Of a stretch of DNA of 64,000 nucleotides, positions 43,301 through 52,186 are shown piece by piece. Under the pieces are notes generated by a model. That model ran no database searches and was not told where the DNA came from. It saw only the letters and a list, made by a program, of their open reading frames with translations. The position numbers were made by a program, and so were the translations under genes. Position 1 is the first letter of the stretch; each line of letters opens with the position of its first letter. Origin of the DNA: Mesobacillus boroniphilus (GTDB taxonomy: Bacteria; Bacillota; Bacilli; Bacillales; Cytobacillaceae); the NCBI RefSeq assembly GCF_018424685.1, contig NZ_QTKX01000001.1, positions 1,798,001 to 1,862,000 of the forward strand, written 5' to 3'.

Positions 43301-44578
43301 TTATTTTGGCGAATTTTGCGCTTGCCCGGGAAATTCTTTTCGGGAAATCCTCTGAATCCTTTTTTCGAGCTCCTGGTTAAAAATCATGTCCCTTTTTGTT
43401 GCAGCCTTTTCTTCCTTCTGAAGTTCCTCGGCAATACGACAATATTTTAAAGCAAATTCAAGGTTTTTTTCACGATGCTCGAAATGTTTGGCCAGCTCGA
43501 TGCATGCTTCTTTCCGTTGCTTTTTTGTCCCTTTGGCTGCACTTTCTTTCCACAGCGAGACTGCCTTCTGCCATTCTTTATGCTTTTTATGCTCAAAGGC
43601 AAGTGCGTGCTTAGCTGAAATTTCTTCCTCATTTCCATCATCCAGAAGTCCAGTGAAGGCTTCCTTCGCTTTATCAGACTCGCCAAGATAGGAAAACCAG
43701 CGTCCTACCTCGAAAGTTTCCCGTGGTGTTTGGCTGCTGTCCCTCCCGAGAATCTGGAAGGTTAAATGTGTATAGAGAGTCAGTAATGAAAGGATGTCAG
43801 TTTCATTGTGCTTAATGACACCCAGCAATCCTTCAGGGTTCTTCCTCTCCAGGAAGTCAAAATAAATCATTGGTGCCAAAAAGCCAGGAATGTCATCCTT
43901 TCTTTCAAGACCCAATACCTCCTGTTCCACTATGCTCAATTTCATCCGTTCAATCTTATGCTTCCATAATCTCCTCGCTGCATGATACAGATCAAAATGG
44001 CCATAGGATGGCAGCTTGGGCACATGGTCACGTACAAGGGTGTGCCTCGTTTTGACCTGAGGCCAATCGAAAGCCTTACCATTGTACGTAACCAATGTCC
44101 TGTAATCGGCATTCATCAAAAAGCTCTGGTAAAGAGCGACTTCTGCTCCCGGATTCGGCAGGATATGCTGTTTTAATTTCACCGAATCCCCTGAAATTGA
44201 CGCATGGCCAAGCAGGAAGATGGTATTGCCTGTCCCTCCCCCAAGTCCGGTTGTTTCGGTATCAAAAAACACCAGTTCGGCAGGACCGTGGCCCACTGCA
44301 GAAAGCGGATGCTTTGTCTGCTCCTTGTTCCAGAGTGAAACAGCCTCGAGCAAATCTCCGAATTGGTAATGTCCGTGCTGATGGCCAAGCGGATAACTCA
44401 CTTCCCTGACTAGACAATATTGCCCATCAAAATAGAAGGGGGAAACCTGTTCCTGCTCCCAGACGTCAAGAAACGGGATTTCTGGTGTTTCTTCAAATTT
44501 GGCCGGTTCGGCCTTTGGCTTTTCAATCCCGCTTTTTATATGGGGTTTCAGCCGGTTCAATTTATTCTTGAGACTCAT
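43301..44578 (-). CDS. mrfB: MrfB exonuclease (YprB)
   Basis: A 425-aa protein with a DnaQ-like/RNase H-like exonuclease domain (about 95-270): FFDTETTGLGGG, VTYNGKAFDWPQ and HNETDILSLLTLY carry the acidic DEDD-type ligands. A C-terminal TPR-like helical tail (about 290-400) follows. In B. subtilis MrfB works with the helicase MrfA in a UvrA-independent repair path for mitomycin damage. It starts 15 bp after the mrfA stop, so they form an operon. Confidence 0.93.
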   Translation of the reverse strand: MSLKNKLNRLKPHIKSGIEKPKAEPAKFEETPEIPFLDVWEQEQVSPFYFDGQYCLVREVSYPLGHQHGHYQFGDLLEAVSLWNKEQTKHPLSAVGHGPAELVFFDTETTGLGGGTGNTIFLLGHASISGDSVKLKQHILPNPGAEVALYQSFLMNADYRTLVTYNGKAFDWPQVKTRHTLVRDHVPKLPSYGHFDLYHAARRLWKHKIERMKLSIVEQEVLGLERKDDIPGFLAPMIYFDFLERKNPEGLLGVIKHNETDILSLLTLYTHLTFQILGRDSSQTPRETFEVGRWFSYLGESDKAKEAFTGLLDDGNEEEISAKHALAFEHKKHKEWQKAVSLWKESAAKGTKKQRKEACIELAKHFEHREKNLEFALKYCRIAEELQKEEKAATKRDMIFNQELEKRIQRISRKEFPGQAQNSPK

Positions 44579-44593
44579 ATTCCCCCTCCTTCC

Positions 44594-46870
44594 CTACACA
44601 GCTGCTCTAATGAATAAATCCAGTAATTTTGATACGTCATTTTTAGAATGAATAGATGCAGTATCCGTTCCGATGCAGGACGGGCACCCGTCGGAACACT
44701 GGCAATTCATGACCATTTGTTTGGTTTGGTTCAGAATCTCTTCGATTCCGGTATATATTTTTTCGCTTAGCCCTATCCCTCCAGGGTAGCGGTCATAAAA
44801 GAAGATTGTTGGCTTTTCGTTATGGGCAGCCTTTACCTGCGGAACTACATGTACGTCAGAAGGGTCACACATCACGAATAATGGCGCGATATGCTTCAGT
44901 GCCTGAGATGTCCCAATTAACCCTTCCTCCAGACGGTCATGGCCAAATTCGGACAGTTCTTTATTCAGTGATATCCATGCTGAGCTTGTGTGGAGCTCTT
45001 CTTCAGGGAGAAAAATTGGTCCTGAGCCAATATTCTCATGTGTTTCAAACCTGATCTTCTTGAAAATCGTCGCCATTGCTCTTACGCTGACATCTCCATA
45101 GCCGATCTCTGTTTCTGCATTGCCCCTGTGCTTGTCTTCCTCCAGAACACTTAGCTGGACGGCGAGATTGGCATCTGTAAAATAATCAACATCGACTTCA
45201 CGCACAAACGCCTTCTTCTCCTCCCAATCAAGCTTTTCCACCTGGAATTGGATTCCTTGATGGAGATAAATGGCTTCTTCATGCAGCAGCGTCATCGCTG
45301 AAAAAGTATCCATTTCTCCAATTACCCTGACATTGGCTACATCAGATTGGTCAATGATCACAACATTTTCCTGTGATGCTGAACGCAGACTGATATTGTG
45401 AGCCGGGAATGCATCATTCATCCAGAACCATTTATCTCCGTTCTGGTGGAGGATCCGCTCCTCCGTCAAATATTCAAGTATTTCTTCAATTTCAGCAGCA
45501 CCAAAAGTGTCGCCCTTTTTGAATGGCAATTCATAGGAAGCACATTTGATATGGTCAATCAAGATAATTAAATTATCAGGATTGATTCTCGCCGTTTCCG
45601 GACTGCGGTTGAAAAAGTAATCAGGATTCTGGATAACGTACTGATCCAGCGGACTGGAGCTGGCTACCATGATGACAACCGATTCCCCGTGGCGGCGTCC
45701 TGCCCGGCCTGCTTGCTGCCATGCACTCGCAATCGTTCCCGGGTATCCGTTCATGATACACACCTGAAGCTGGCCGATATCTACACCAAGTTCAAGTGCA
45801 TTGGTGCTGACAACCCCGTAAATGTCACCGGAACGGAGGCCCTTTTCGATTTCGCGCCTTTCTGTCGGAAGGTAACCACCCCGGTATCCTCTGATTGCTT
45901 TTGGGCCTAGCTTGTGTTTGACCAAATCCTGAAGATAAGTCAGCAGGATTTCTACCCTCACTCTGCTTCTTGCAAACACGATGGTCTGGATCTTATTTTT
46001 CAAAAATTCACCTGCAAGCCTTCGAGTTTCAAGAGTTGCACTCCTGCGGACATTGAGCGGAATATTGACAACTGGAGGATTATAAAATAAAAAGTGCTTC
46101 CTTCCTGAAGGAGCTCCATTATTGTCGATCAGAACCATGTCCTTTTCTGTCAGACCCTCAGCCAGTTCCAGCGGGTTTGCAATCGTTGCTGAAGTACAAA
46201 TAAAAACGGGATCGCTTCCATAATAATTGCAGATTCTCTTCAGTCTTCTTATGAGATTTGCCACATGGCTGCCGAAGACTCCCCTGTAAATATGCAATTC
46301 GTCAATGACGACATACTTTAGATTCTCAAAAAGGGAAACCCATTTTGTATGGTGTGGCAGGATCGCAGAATGGAGCATGTCCGGATTGGTAATAACGATA
46401 TGCCCTGCCCTTCTGACCTTCTGCCGAATATTAGAAGGAGTGTCTCCATCATATGTATAGCTATTGATCGCCAGCTCCGCCTCCTGGATCAGCTCATTAA
46501 TTTCACTCTTTTGGTCCTGGGCAAGTGCTTTTGTCGGGAACATATACAGCGCTCTAGCATTTGGATCTTCAATGATAGTTTGAAGTACCGGCAGGTTATA
46601 ACACAATGTTTTCCCTGAAGCCGTCGGCGTGACAGCAACAATGCTCTGCCCCTGCATGATTTGTTCATAGGAAGACTTTTGATGTGTATACAGGCGGGAA
46701 ATCCCGCGTCTTTCTAATGCTTTTTTCAATATCCCGCTTAATTCCTCTGGCATTTCTTCAGTTTGGGCTTCTTTCTCTTCAATCGTATGCCAGTGGACAA
46801 TATTTTTCTTTACCGATTCACTTACCTTCAATTCTTGCAAAATCTCGTGCATGCTTTTCCGGACCTTCAT
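44594..46870 (-). CDS. mrfA: MrfA DEAD/DEAH-box helicase (YprA)
   Basis: A 758-aa superfamily 2 helicase. Motif I is TPTASGKTLCYNLP (about 85), DEAH-type box VIDELHIYRG, motif III CTSATIANP, and motifs V/VI in TNALELGVDIGQ and QQAGRAGRR. The C-terminal DUF1998 domain has four Cys for zinc or Fe (CQCSDGCPSCIG plus an upstream Cys). DNA repair partner of MrfB. The frame opens at GTG 46879, but ATG 46870 is spaced correctly from GAGGTG. Confidence 0.95.
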   Translation of the reverse strand: MKVRKSMHEILQELKVSESVKKNIVHWHTIEEKEAQTEEMPEELSGILKKALERRGISRLYTHQKSSYEQIMQGQSIVAVTPTASGKTLCYNLPVLQTIIEDPNARALYMFPTKALAQDQKSEINELIQEAELAINSYTYDGDTPSNIRQKVRRAGHIVITNPDMLHSAILPHHTKWVSLFENLKYVVIDELHIYRGVFGSHVANLIRRLKRICNYYGSDPVFICTSATIANPLELAEGLTEKDMVLIDNNGAPSGRKHFLFYNPPVVNIPLNVRRSATLETRRLAGEFLKNKIQTIVFARSRVRVEILLTYLQDLVKHKLGPKAIRGYRGGYLPTERREIEKGLRSGDIYGVVSTNALELGVDIGQLQVCIMNGYPGTIASAWQQAGRAGRRHGESVVIMVASSSPLDQYVIQNPDYFFNRSPETARINPDNLIILIDHIKCASYELPFKKGDTFGAAEIEEILEYLTEERILHQNGDKWFWMNDAFPAHNISLRSASQENVVIIDQSDVANVRVIGEMDTFSAMTLLHEEAIYLHQGIQFQVEKLDWEEKKAFVREVDVDYFTDANLAVQLSVLEEDKHRGNAETEIGYGDVSVRAMATIFKKIRFETHENIGSGPIFLPEEELHTSSAWISLNKELSEFGHDRLEEGLIGTSQALKHIAPLFVMCDPSDVHVVPQVKAAHNEKPTIFFYDRYPGGIGLSEKIYTGIEEILNQTKQMVMNCQCSDGCPSCIGTDTASIHSKNDVSKLLDLFIRAAV

Positions 46871-47076
46871 AGCGTTCACCTCGTTAACACTATTTTAGCG
46901 AATAAACGTTCGTTGCAAAAGATAAAAGTTAAATAAATCAAACTGCTATTTTTTGGCATGTATATTCCTCACCCTTTTAATCTACTATTCAACCGCCCTC
47001 GGAACAACAAGTTATGTCTTTTAATTCAACCTTTTGCTAAAATAGAGTGGACAAACAGCTAATAGAGGTGTTTTTT

Positions 47077-47769
47077 TTGGATAGAAATGAGATCAAACGA
47101 GTCCTGGCCAAATTTTCTTTGTTCAGAGACCTTGATGACCATGAACTAGATAAGATTGTGGATATATCAATTGCACGAGAATGGAAGAAAAATAGCCATA
47201 TTTTTATGCAGGGTGACCCTCTTGAAAATGTGTATTTTATTAATGAAGGAAAAGTAAAAATCTATAAGAGCGATGCCAATGGCCGGGAGCAAATTGTGGC
47301 CATCCTTAAAAAAGGAGAAATGTTCCCGCACGTAGGTTTTTTCAGAAAAGGTGGCTATCCCGGGTATTCCGAGGTATTGGACCAGGCCAGCCTTGTCGTC
47401 GTTCCGATTTCGCAATTCGAAAAAGTACTGGTTGATAACCCTCACTTAAGCATCAAGGTGTTCAAGGTACTTGGAGAAAAAATCGTTGACCTTCAAGAAA
47501 GGCTTGAAGCACAAATCCTAAACAACACATATGAACAGATCATAAAGCTTTTGATTAGGCTTGGAGAACTTCATGGTGAAAAACAGGAGGATGGCACGGT
47601 TTGGTTGAAGGCTGATTTCACAAACAAAGACCTGGCCAATATGATTGGAACGACTAGAGAAACGGTGAGCAGGACGTTAACGAAAATGAAAAAGGATGAA
47701 CTGCTCTCTATCGATTCAAATGGGAACATGATATTAGACCCGGACGTATTGATGGATGAGCTTGTTTGA
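47077..47769 (+). CDS. Crp/Fnr family transcriptional regulator, copy 2
   Basis: A 230-aa paralogue of the regulator at 36286, with the same layout: effector barrel (FMQGDPLENVYFINEGKVKIYK), long helix, and HTH TTRETVSRTLTKMKK. It has no Cys at all, so it cannot hold an FNR cluster. It sits beside hcp, whose promoter carries a perfect TGTGA-N6-TCACA box. TTG 47077 follows AGAGGTG at about 7 nt; GTG 47047 is an alternative. No box is visible in its own promoter. Confidence 0.9.
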   Translation: MDRNEIKRVLAKFSLFRDLDDHELDKIVDISIAREWKKNSHIFMQGDPLENVYFINEGKVKIYKSDANGREQIVAILKKGEMFPHVGFFRKGGYPGYSEVLDQASLVVVPISQFEKVLVDNPHLSIKVFKVLGEKIVDLQERLEAQILNNTYEQIIKLLIRLGELHGEKQEDGTVWLKADFTNKDLANMIGTTRETVSRTLTKMKKDELLSIDSNGNMILDPDVLMDELV

Positions 47770-47895
47770 TTTCCATAAACTTTGTTGCTAAGACAACCTA
47801 TATACTGCTTTTCCAGTACTAACCCCCCGGAAAAGCACCGAAGCTTATAAGAAAACAGTTTTATCAATCAGTAATAAATTCGAAAGCAACATTAA

Positions 47896-47928
47896 TAAAA
47901 CGCCCGGAGCATAATGCTTCGGGCGTTC
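47896..47928 (-). terminator. hcp terminator
   Basis: AACGCCCG-GAGC / GCTT-CGGGCGTT hairpin, read leftward into TTTTATTAATG. Confidence 0.8.
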
Positions 47929-47934
47929 ATGTTA

Positions 47935-49236
47935 TTATTCAGTTTTGCTTAATCCCATCATTGTTTCTAAATCTTCCTGTGCGCTTGTGATCAACTTCAG
48001 ATTGAATGTATCCTGAAGTACTTGCATAACGCCCTCAGAAATGAATTCTGGCGGCTTAGGTCCAATGCGGATATCCTGGATTCCCAGACTGAACAATCCA
48101 AGCAGGATCGCTACAGCTTTTTGCTCGAACCAAGAAAGGACGATACTTACAGGCAGCTCATTTACGTCACATTCAAACGCATCAGCTAACGCCTTCGCGA
48201 TTTTTACGGTGGATACAGAGTTATTACACTGGCCAAGATCCAAATATCTAGGAATGTCTGTTCCAGGAACCACACCATAATCCACATCATTGAAACGGAA
48301 TTTTCCGCATGAAGTTGTCAGGATAACAGCTTCAGGAGGAAGGGATGTTGCAAGCTCACGGTAGTATTCTCCGCCTTTACCTGGTGCGTCACAGCCCGCA
48401 ATGACGAAGAAGCGCTTGATTTTCCCAGATTTTACGGCATCAATTACCTCTGGCGCCAGGCCGATCACTGTTTCATGGTGGAAGCCTGTCACAAGTGTTT
48501 CTTCGGATTCCATATTCGCTTCAGGTAGCTCCAATGCTTTTTCAATAAGCATTGAGAAATCATCATTTTCAATTTTTCTCACATTCTCAAGGCCAGCAAC
48601 TTCATATGTAAACATACGGTCTGCATATGAACCTTTGATTGGCATTACACAGTTTGTCGTAGCCAGAATCGCTCCTGGAAACTTTTCAAACAGGCGGCGC
48701 TGGTCGAACCATGCTTTTCCGATGTTCCCCTTTAGGTGCGGGTACTTCTTCAATGCTGGATAGCCATGGGCAGGAAGCATCTCGGAGTGAGTGTAGATAT
48801 TGATTCCTTTACCCTCTGTTTGCTTCAATAATTCTTCAAGCGCGAACAGATTATGACCTGTTACTACAATTGCTTTTCCTTCAATCTTATTCTGGCTGAC
48901 CTTCACAGGCTGTGGAATTCCAAGGCGGCTGGTGTGTGCCTCATCGAGCATTTCCATCACACGTACAGCTGATTGTCCAACCTTCATTGCCATATCGATA
49001 TGTTCTTGTACATTAAAGTTTGAGTTGGTTAATGTCATATATAAGGCTTCGTGGGTTGTAGCGTCAACAAATGGATCAGTGAAACCAAGCTGATTTGCAT
49101 GCGTTCTATATGCTGCGATTCCTTTTAAAGCAAAAATCATAGTGTCCTGTAGGCTTGCGATCGTTTCATCTTTTCCGCATACACCAACAACTTTGCATCC
49201 TCCTGTTGGCGTTTGTTCACATTGGTAACAAAACAT
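47935..49236 (-). CDS. hcp: Hydroxylamine reductase / hybrid cluster protein
   Basis: A 433-aa Hcp, shorter than the ~550-aa enterobacterial form. N-terminal CYQCEQTPTGGCKVVGVC (C-x2-C-x7-C-x5-C) binds a cubane cluster. Hybrid-cluster ligands occur in VTGHNLFALEELL, TNCVMPIKG, AGCDAPGKGG, LTTSCGKFRF and SWFEQKAVA. Hcp acts as an NO reductase or in nitrosative stress in other bacteria. Its promoter has the best Crp/Fnr-type box in the window, and it lies beside regulator copy 2. Confidence 0.94.
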   Translation of the reverse strand: MFCYQCEQTPTGGCKVVGVCGKDETIASLQDTMIFALKGIAAYRTHANQLGFTDPFVDATTHEALYMTLTNSNFNVQEHIDMAMKVGQSAVRVMEMLDEAHTSRLGIPQPVKVSQNKIEGKAIVVTGHNLFALEELLKQTEGKGINIYTHSEMLPAHGYPALKKYPHLKGNIGKAWFDQRRLFEKFPGAILATTNCVMPIKGSYADRMFTYEVAGLENVRKIENDDFSMLIEKALELPEANMESEETLVTGFHHETVIGLAPEVIDAVKSGKIKRFFVIAGCDAPGKGGEYYRELATSLPPEAVILTTSCGKFRFNDVDYGVVPGTDIPRYLDLGQCNNSVSTVKIAKALADAFECDVNELPVSIVLSWFEQKAVAILLGLFSLGIQDIRIGPKPPEFISEGVMQVLQDTFNLKLITSAQEDLETMMGLSKTE

Positions 49237-49272
49237 ATGTGTATTCCCCTCTTCTCCGTTATTTACTTTTTA

Positions 49273-49315
49273 AGCATACAGAGGATGAAAAGGCGGTTAT
49301 GTGACCTAAATCACA
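49273..49315 (-). promoter_or_regulatory. Crp/Fnr-type box and promoter of hcp
   Basis: Perfect TGTGA-CCTAAA-TCACA (49300-49315) and a TATGCT -10 (49273-49278 on the minus strand) place the box centre 41.5 bp from the inferred start. Confidence 0.75.
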
Positions 49316-49458
49316 CTATAGGCATTTTTCACAAAGTGTTCAAAAAATAAGGCGAAGTGATGAAGCCTCACCAGATGTAAAGTTACGCAATCTTGAACAG
49401 GGACATTCTTCCCAACATAACCTATTATAAGAATTTCTGCAGAGGAGGATGTGCATCG

Positions 49459-49935
49459 ATGGCAACCAACCATCCTGACCGCCCAAAAAGACAAGAAACC
49501 CTTGAACAATGGTTTAAATCTATGAACCAGCTGATGCAGGAGAAGCCGGTTAAAGGCATACTGCAAAGCATTGATGATTTTTTCAGACAGCCCTTCCCGC
49601 ATTCGTCCTTCAGCGTGGGGCTGCATGAAACTGAAAAGGAGTATATAGTGAAGGCAGAATTGCCAGGGGTTAAAAGAGACCAAATTTCAATTAATATTAT
49701 TAATAACTCCCTGACAATATTGGTCAATCAGACTGATGTCACTTCAGAAATCAATGATATTGCCAAAACGGAGAAGCACATGGCTTCGACGAGGCAATTG
49801 AGCAGGACGATTCCCTTTTCTGTTCCAGTCAATGAAAGAAAGACACGCGCTTCCTATCGTGACGGGCTGCTTGAAGTCAAAATTGCAAAAAAGCAAGGTA
49901 AGAAGATTGATATTTTAACTGATCCAGAAGAATGA
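49459..49935 (+). CDS. Hsp20/alpha-crystallin family small heat-shock protein
   Basis: A 158-aa chaperone. The alpha-crystallin domain (about 50-150) has the typical VGLHETEKEYIVKAELPGVKRDQI, RTIPFSVPVNERKTRASYRDGLLEV (A-x-x-x-n-G-L-like) and an Ile-Asp-Ile tail. N-terminal region is short and basic. AGAGGAGG lies 10 nt before ATG 49459; the upstream frame lacks a ribosome site. No CIRCE or CtsR operator is visible. Confidence 0.9.
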   Translation: MATNHPDRPKRQETLEQWFKSMNQLMQEKPVKGILQSIDDFFRQPFPHSSFSVGLHETEKEYIVKAELPGVKRDQISINIINNSLTILVNQTDVTSEINDIAKTEKHMASTRQLSRTIPFSVPVNERKTRASYRDGLLEVKIAKKQGKKIDILTDPEE

Positions 49936-49956
49936 TGTGTATACCAAAATGAAAAA

Positions 49957-49991
49957 AAATAACAAGCAGGCTGATTGCCTGCTTGTTTTAT
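49957..49991. terminator. Bidirectional terminator
   Basis: AACAAGCAGGC / GCCTGCTTGTT stem with T run rightward and TTATTTTTTTTC leftward, between hsp20 and yppG. Confidence 0.85.
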
Positions 49992-49999
49992 TTACCAAA

Positions 50000-50578
50000 T
50001 TAGACTTTAAACATCCCGCCAAAGCCTTTGACAAGTGAAGAGACCTGCGTTACTGCATTCATCATCTGTCCGGCCGTATCAACCATTTTGTTAACATCCA
50101 GATTGCCATCCTGGCTTTTAAAAGAGTTCATGATGGACTGCAAGCCAGAGGGCTGCTTAGGCATGAACGCATATTGTGGATATGGATTGTAGTTCTGATA
50201 ATCCGCTTGAGGGTTATAGTACCCGTAAATAGGGTCCCCCTCAGGCTCAAGCGGGTTTTGGAAAAGCATTTTTGAATAGTCATTCTTGCTTTCATGCATA
50301 GGATTGGGCTGATTCCAATAAGAATTCCCTTGTTGCATATATGGATTCATCGGGTTGCCCTGCTGCATATATGGATTCACCGGGTTCTCCTGCTGCATAT
50401 ATTGGTTTGGCCAGTTTCCTGGCATCGCATTCCAATATGGAGTGTTATACTGTTGAGGGTGCGGTTGTTGCCGGTTCAAACCTTGATGATTCCCGTATAA
50501 AAGATTTGGATCCAGATTATATTGATGATCCCACCATTGTGGTTGATAGGCAGTCGTCTTATTCCTGCGGCCAAACAT
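50000..50578 (-). CDS. yppG: YppG-like protein
   Basis: A 192-aa Asn/Pro/Gln/Tyr-rich low-complexity protein with three YMQQ(G/E)NPxNP repeats (about residues 60-85) and a conserved C-terminus GLQSIMNSFKSQDGNLDVNKMVDTAGQMMNAVTQ. YppG is a spore-associated protein in B. subtilis; function unknown. ATG 50578 lies 9 nt after GGAGGAGG, while the in-frame ATG 50587 overlaps it. Confidence 0.82.
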   Translation of the reverse strand: MFGRRNKTTAYQPQWWDHQYNLDPNLLYGNHQGLNRQQPHPQQYNTPYWNAMPGNWPNQYMQQENPVNPYMQQGNPMNPYMQQGNSYWNQPNPMHESKNDYSKMLFQNPLEPEGDPIYGYYNPQADYQNYNPYPQYAFMPKQPSGLQSIMNSFKSQDGNLDVNKMVDTAGQMMNAVTQVSSLVKGFGGMFKV

Positions 50579-50769
50579 GGCGAACATCCTCCTCCAAGTT
50601 TTCATTACGATATTATATGTTACTGCCGCCCAGTTGGTGATAAGGCTGGAAGGGACTTCCGATTTTGTCTAACGGTGAAACATGTTGTCGGAAGTTTCAA
50701 TTTTTGAAAAATAATTGACCCTTCCATTTTCATGATACGATTGTTTCAAATGATGGAGGAGGATGAAAA

Positions 50770-50967
50770 ATGAACGTTCACGAACTAAAAAATCTATTTG
50801 CCGAGACAAAAGAATACACTCCGGAACATGTAAATGAATTGCTCGATTTCACTAAAAAATCGTATATTCAGAATGAAATTACCATTTTAGAATACCGGAA
50901 CCTGGTTCGTGAACTGGAGTTGCAAGGAGCTTTCATTCCCGAGGATCAGAAAGAAATATCCATATAA
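50770..50967 (+). CDS. yppF: YppF family protein
   Basis: A 65-aa helical protein: NVHELKNLFAETKEYTPEHVNELLDF and EYRNLVRELELQGAF. Function unknown; small genes yppE, yppF and yppG cluster upstream of recU in Bacillus. GGAGGAGG lies before the ATG. It has its own terminator. Confidence 0.82.
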   Translation: MNVHELKNLFAETKEYTPEHVNELLDFTKKSYIQNEITILEYRNLVRELELQGAFIPEDQKEISI

Positions 50968-50970
50968 AAA

Positions 50971-51005
50971 GTTTGAAGCACCAGAGCTCTGGTGCTTCTT
51001 TATTT
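50971..51005. terminator. Bidirectional terminator
   Basis: AGCACCAGAG / CTCTGGTGCT, perfect 10-bp arms with TTCTTTATTTTT on the right, between yppF and yppE. Confidence 0.82.
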
Positions 51006-51006
51006 T

Positions 51007-51387
51007 TCACTGCCTTGCGTTCTCGACGGCAATGATCATGCTGTTTAAGATGAATTCAACTGACTGTAATTGATCAAGGAATCTTTTCTTGCTTGTTTCA
51101 GGAAAAAAAGCCTGGACAGAAATGACTTCCAAATAATCAGCCGCTGTTTCGATTTGATTAGCATGAAGGTTTTTCGGTCTATTTGACTTTACCCATTGGG
51201 CAGCAATTTCTCTCCACGCATCCGCTGCCAATTTCACCTCATCAGCAAATGGCTTTACTTCTGTATGAAAGTCGCCTCTTACTCCCTCTTCCTTCGAATG
51301 TTGAAATCGTTTATGAGCCGTTTCCACATTAACCAGCAGTTTTTTGGATAATGTAAGAATGTTATTTTCCATTTCCACTTTAATCAC
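51007..51387 (-). CDS. yppE: YppE family protein (DUF1798)
   Basis: A 126-aa all-helical protein; the B. subtilis YppE structure is a helical bundle of unknown role. Recognisable are the LLVNVETAHKRF helix, FADEVKLAADAWREIAAQWV and DQLQSVEFILNSM. The start is uncertain: GTG 51387, or internal GTG/ATG codons 9-15 nt on. Confidence 0.82.
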   Translation of the reverse strand: MIKVEMENNILTLSKKLLVNVETAHKRFQHSKEEGVRGDFHTEVKPFADEVKLAADAWREIAAQWVKSNRPKNLHANQIETAADYLEVISVQAFFPETSKKRFLDQLQSVEFILNSMIIAVENARQ

Positions 51388-51453
51388 ACTTTCTTTATTT
51401 CTATTTTATTATTAATGCAGTTCTTCAATCATGATCTCGATATTGAACTTATA

Positions 51454-51485
51454 CAAAAAAGTAGCCTTCTGTAATGAAAGCTACT
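51454..51485 (-). terminator. Terminator of the 81-aa gene
   Basis: AGTAGCCTTC / GAAAGCTACT (one mismatch), read leftward into TTTTTTG. Confidence 0.75.
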
Positions 51486-51510
51486 TAAAGATGAATCCAT
51501 TCTATATAAA

Positions 51511-51756
51511 TTAAAAACTCAATTCAAGTTTTAAAGAGGATTGCTCTTGTAAGTCAGGTTTTATCTCCTGAAGCAGCTTCCCTTCCATTCTATCTAAAAA
51601 AATGCCGGTTTCTGTTAATTGTGATGAATGGAACAGGCACATCGTTTCTCGGATTTCCATCAAAGATTCATGCAGGTTGAAATCCGTCTCTTCAAGGCTA
51701 TGGGCCATATCAGTTAACATCCCTAAAATTTCATCTTTTTCAATTCCTTGTTTCAT
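51511..51756 (-). CDS. Uncharacterised 81-aa protein
   Basis: Small acidic helical protein (KDEILGMLTDMAHSLEETDFNLHESL) with no Cys pair or membrane segment. AGGAGAG ribosome site and its own terminator make it credible. Not recognised. Confidence 0.65.
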   Translation of the reverse strand: MKQGIEKDEILGMLTDMAHSLEETDFNLHESLMEIRETMCLFHSSQLTETGIFLDRMEGKLLQEIKPDLQEQSSLKLELSF

Positions 51757-52013
51757 TGGTCATCTCTCCTAACTACAGTTATTTTAAGGTCTGGCAGTAT
51801 GCAACCCGCTGCACGACAACGAATCTTCTCTAAGGAAATATAGAAACTTAACTTGTAAATTCTACTTCTTACCTGAACCTCCTTCAACGTTGACAAAACT
51901 AGAAGGAATTCGCCAAACAAAGTGTTTTTCAGCAGCAATGTTTACAGCCTTCGACATTCAATTGCCGAATGAAAAAACAGCAAATGAACAAACTAATCTC
52001 GGGAGGTGTTCAC

Positions 52014-52121
52014 ATGAATAAAAAACAACAGAAAACTGCACAGCAGCCCAATAAAACTGCTGAGAAAAAAACAGGGTATGGCGACAAAAAGCTGGAAGGA
52101 CCAAACCGACCAGCAGAGTGA
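52014..52121 (+). CDS. sspM: Small acid-soluble spore protein M
   Basis: A 35-aa Lys/Gln-rich peptide starting NKKQQKTAQQ and ending DKKLEGPNRPAE. The KKL-GPNRP end is the SspM signature. GGGAGGTG lies just before the ATG. Expressed in the forespore in B. subtilis. It is convergent with yppC and shares a terminator. Confidence 0.82.
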   Translation: MNKKQQKTAQQPNKTAEKKTGYGDKKLEGPNRPAE

Positions 52122-52151
52122 TGACCATACGCTGGAGCTGGATAAAGAAAC

Positions 52152-52182
52152 AAAAAGCAAGGTGCTCCCTTGCTTTTTTGTA
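52152..52182. terminator. Bidirectional terminator
   Basis: AAAAAGCAAGG / CCTTGCTTTTTT arms between sspM and yppC. Confidence 0.8.
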
Positions 52183-52186
52183 TGCA

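Noticed and set aside
51753..51938. A 61-codon minus-strand frame upstream of the 81-aa gene.
   Set aside because: Its end overlaps the ribosome site and start of a better supported gene, and it has no ribosome site of its own.
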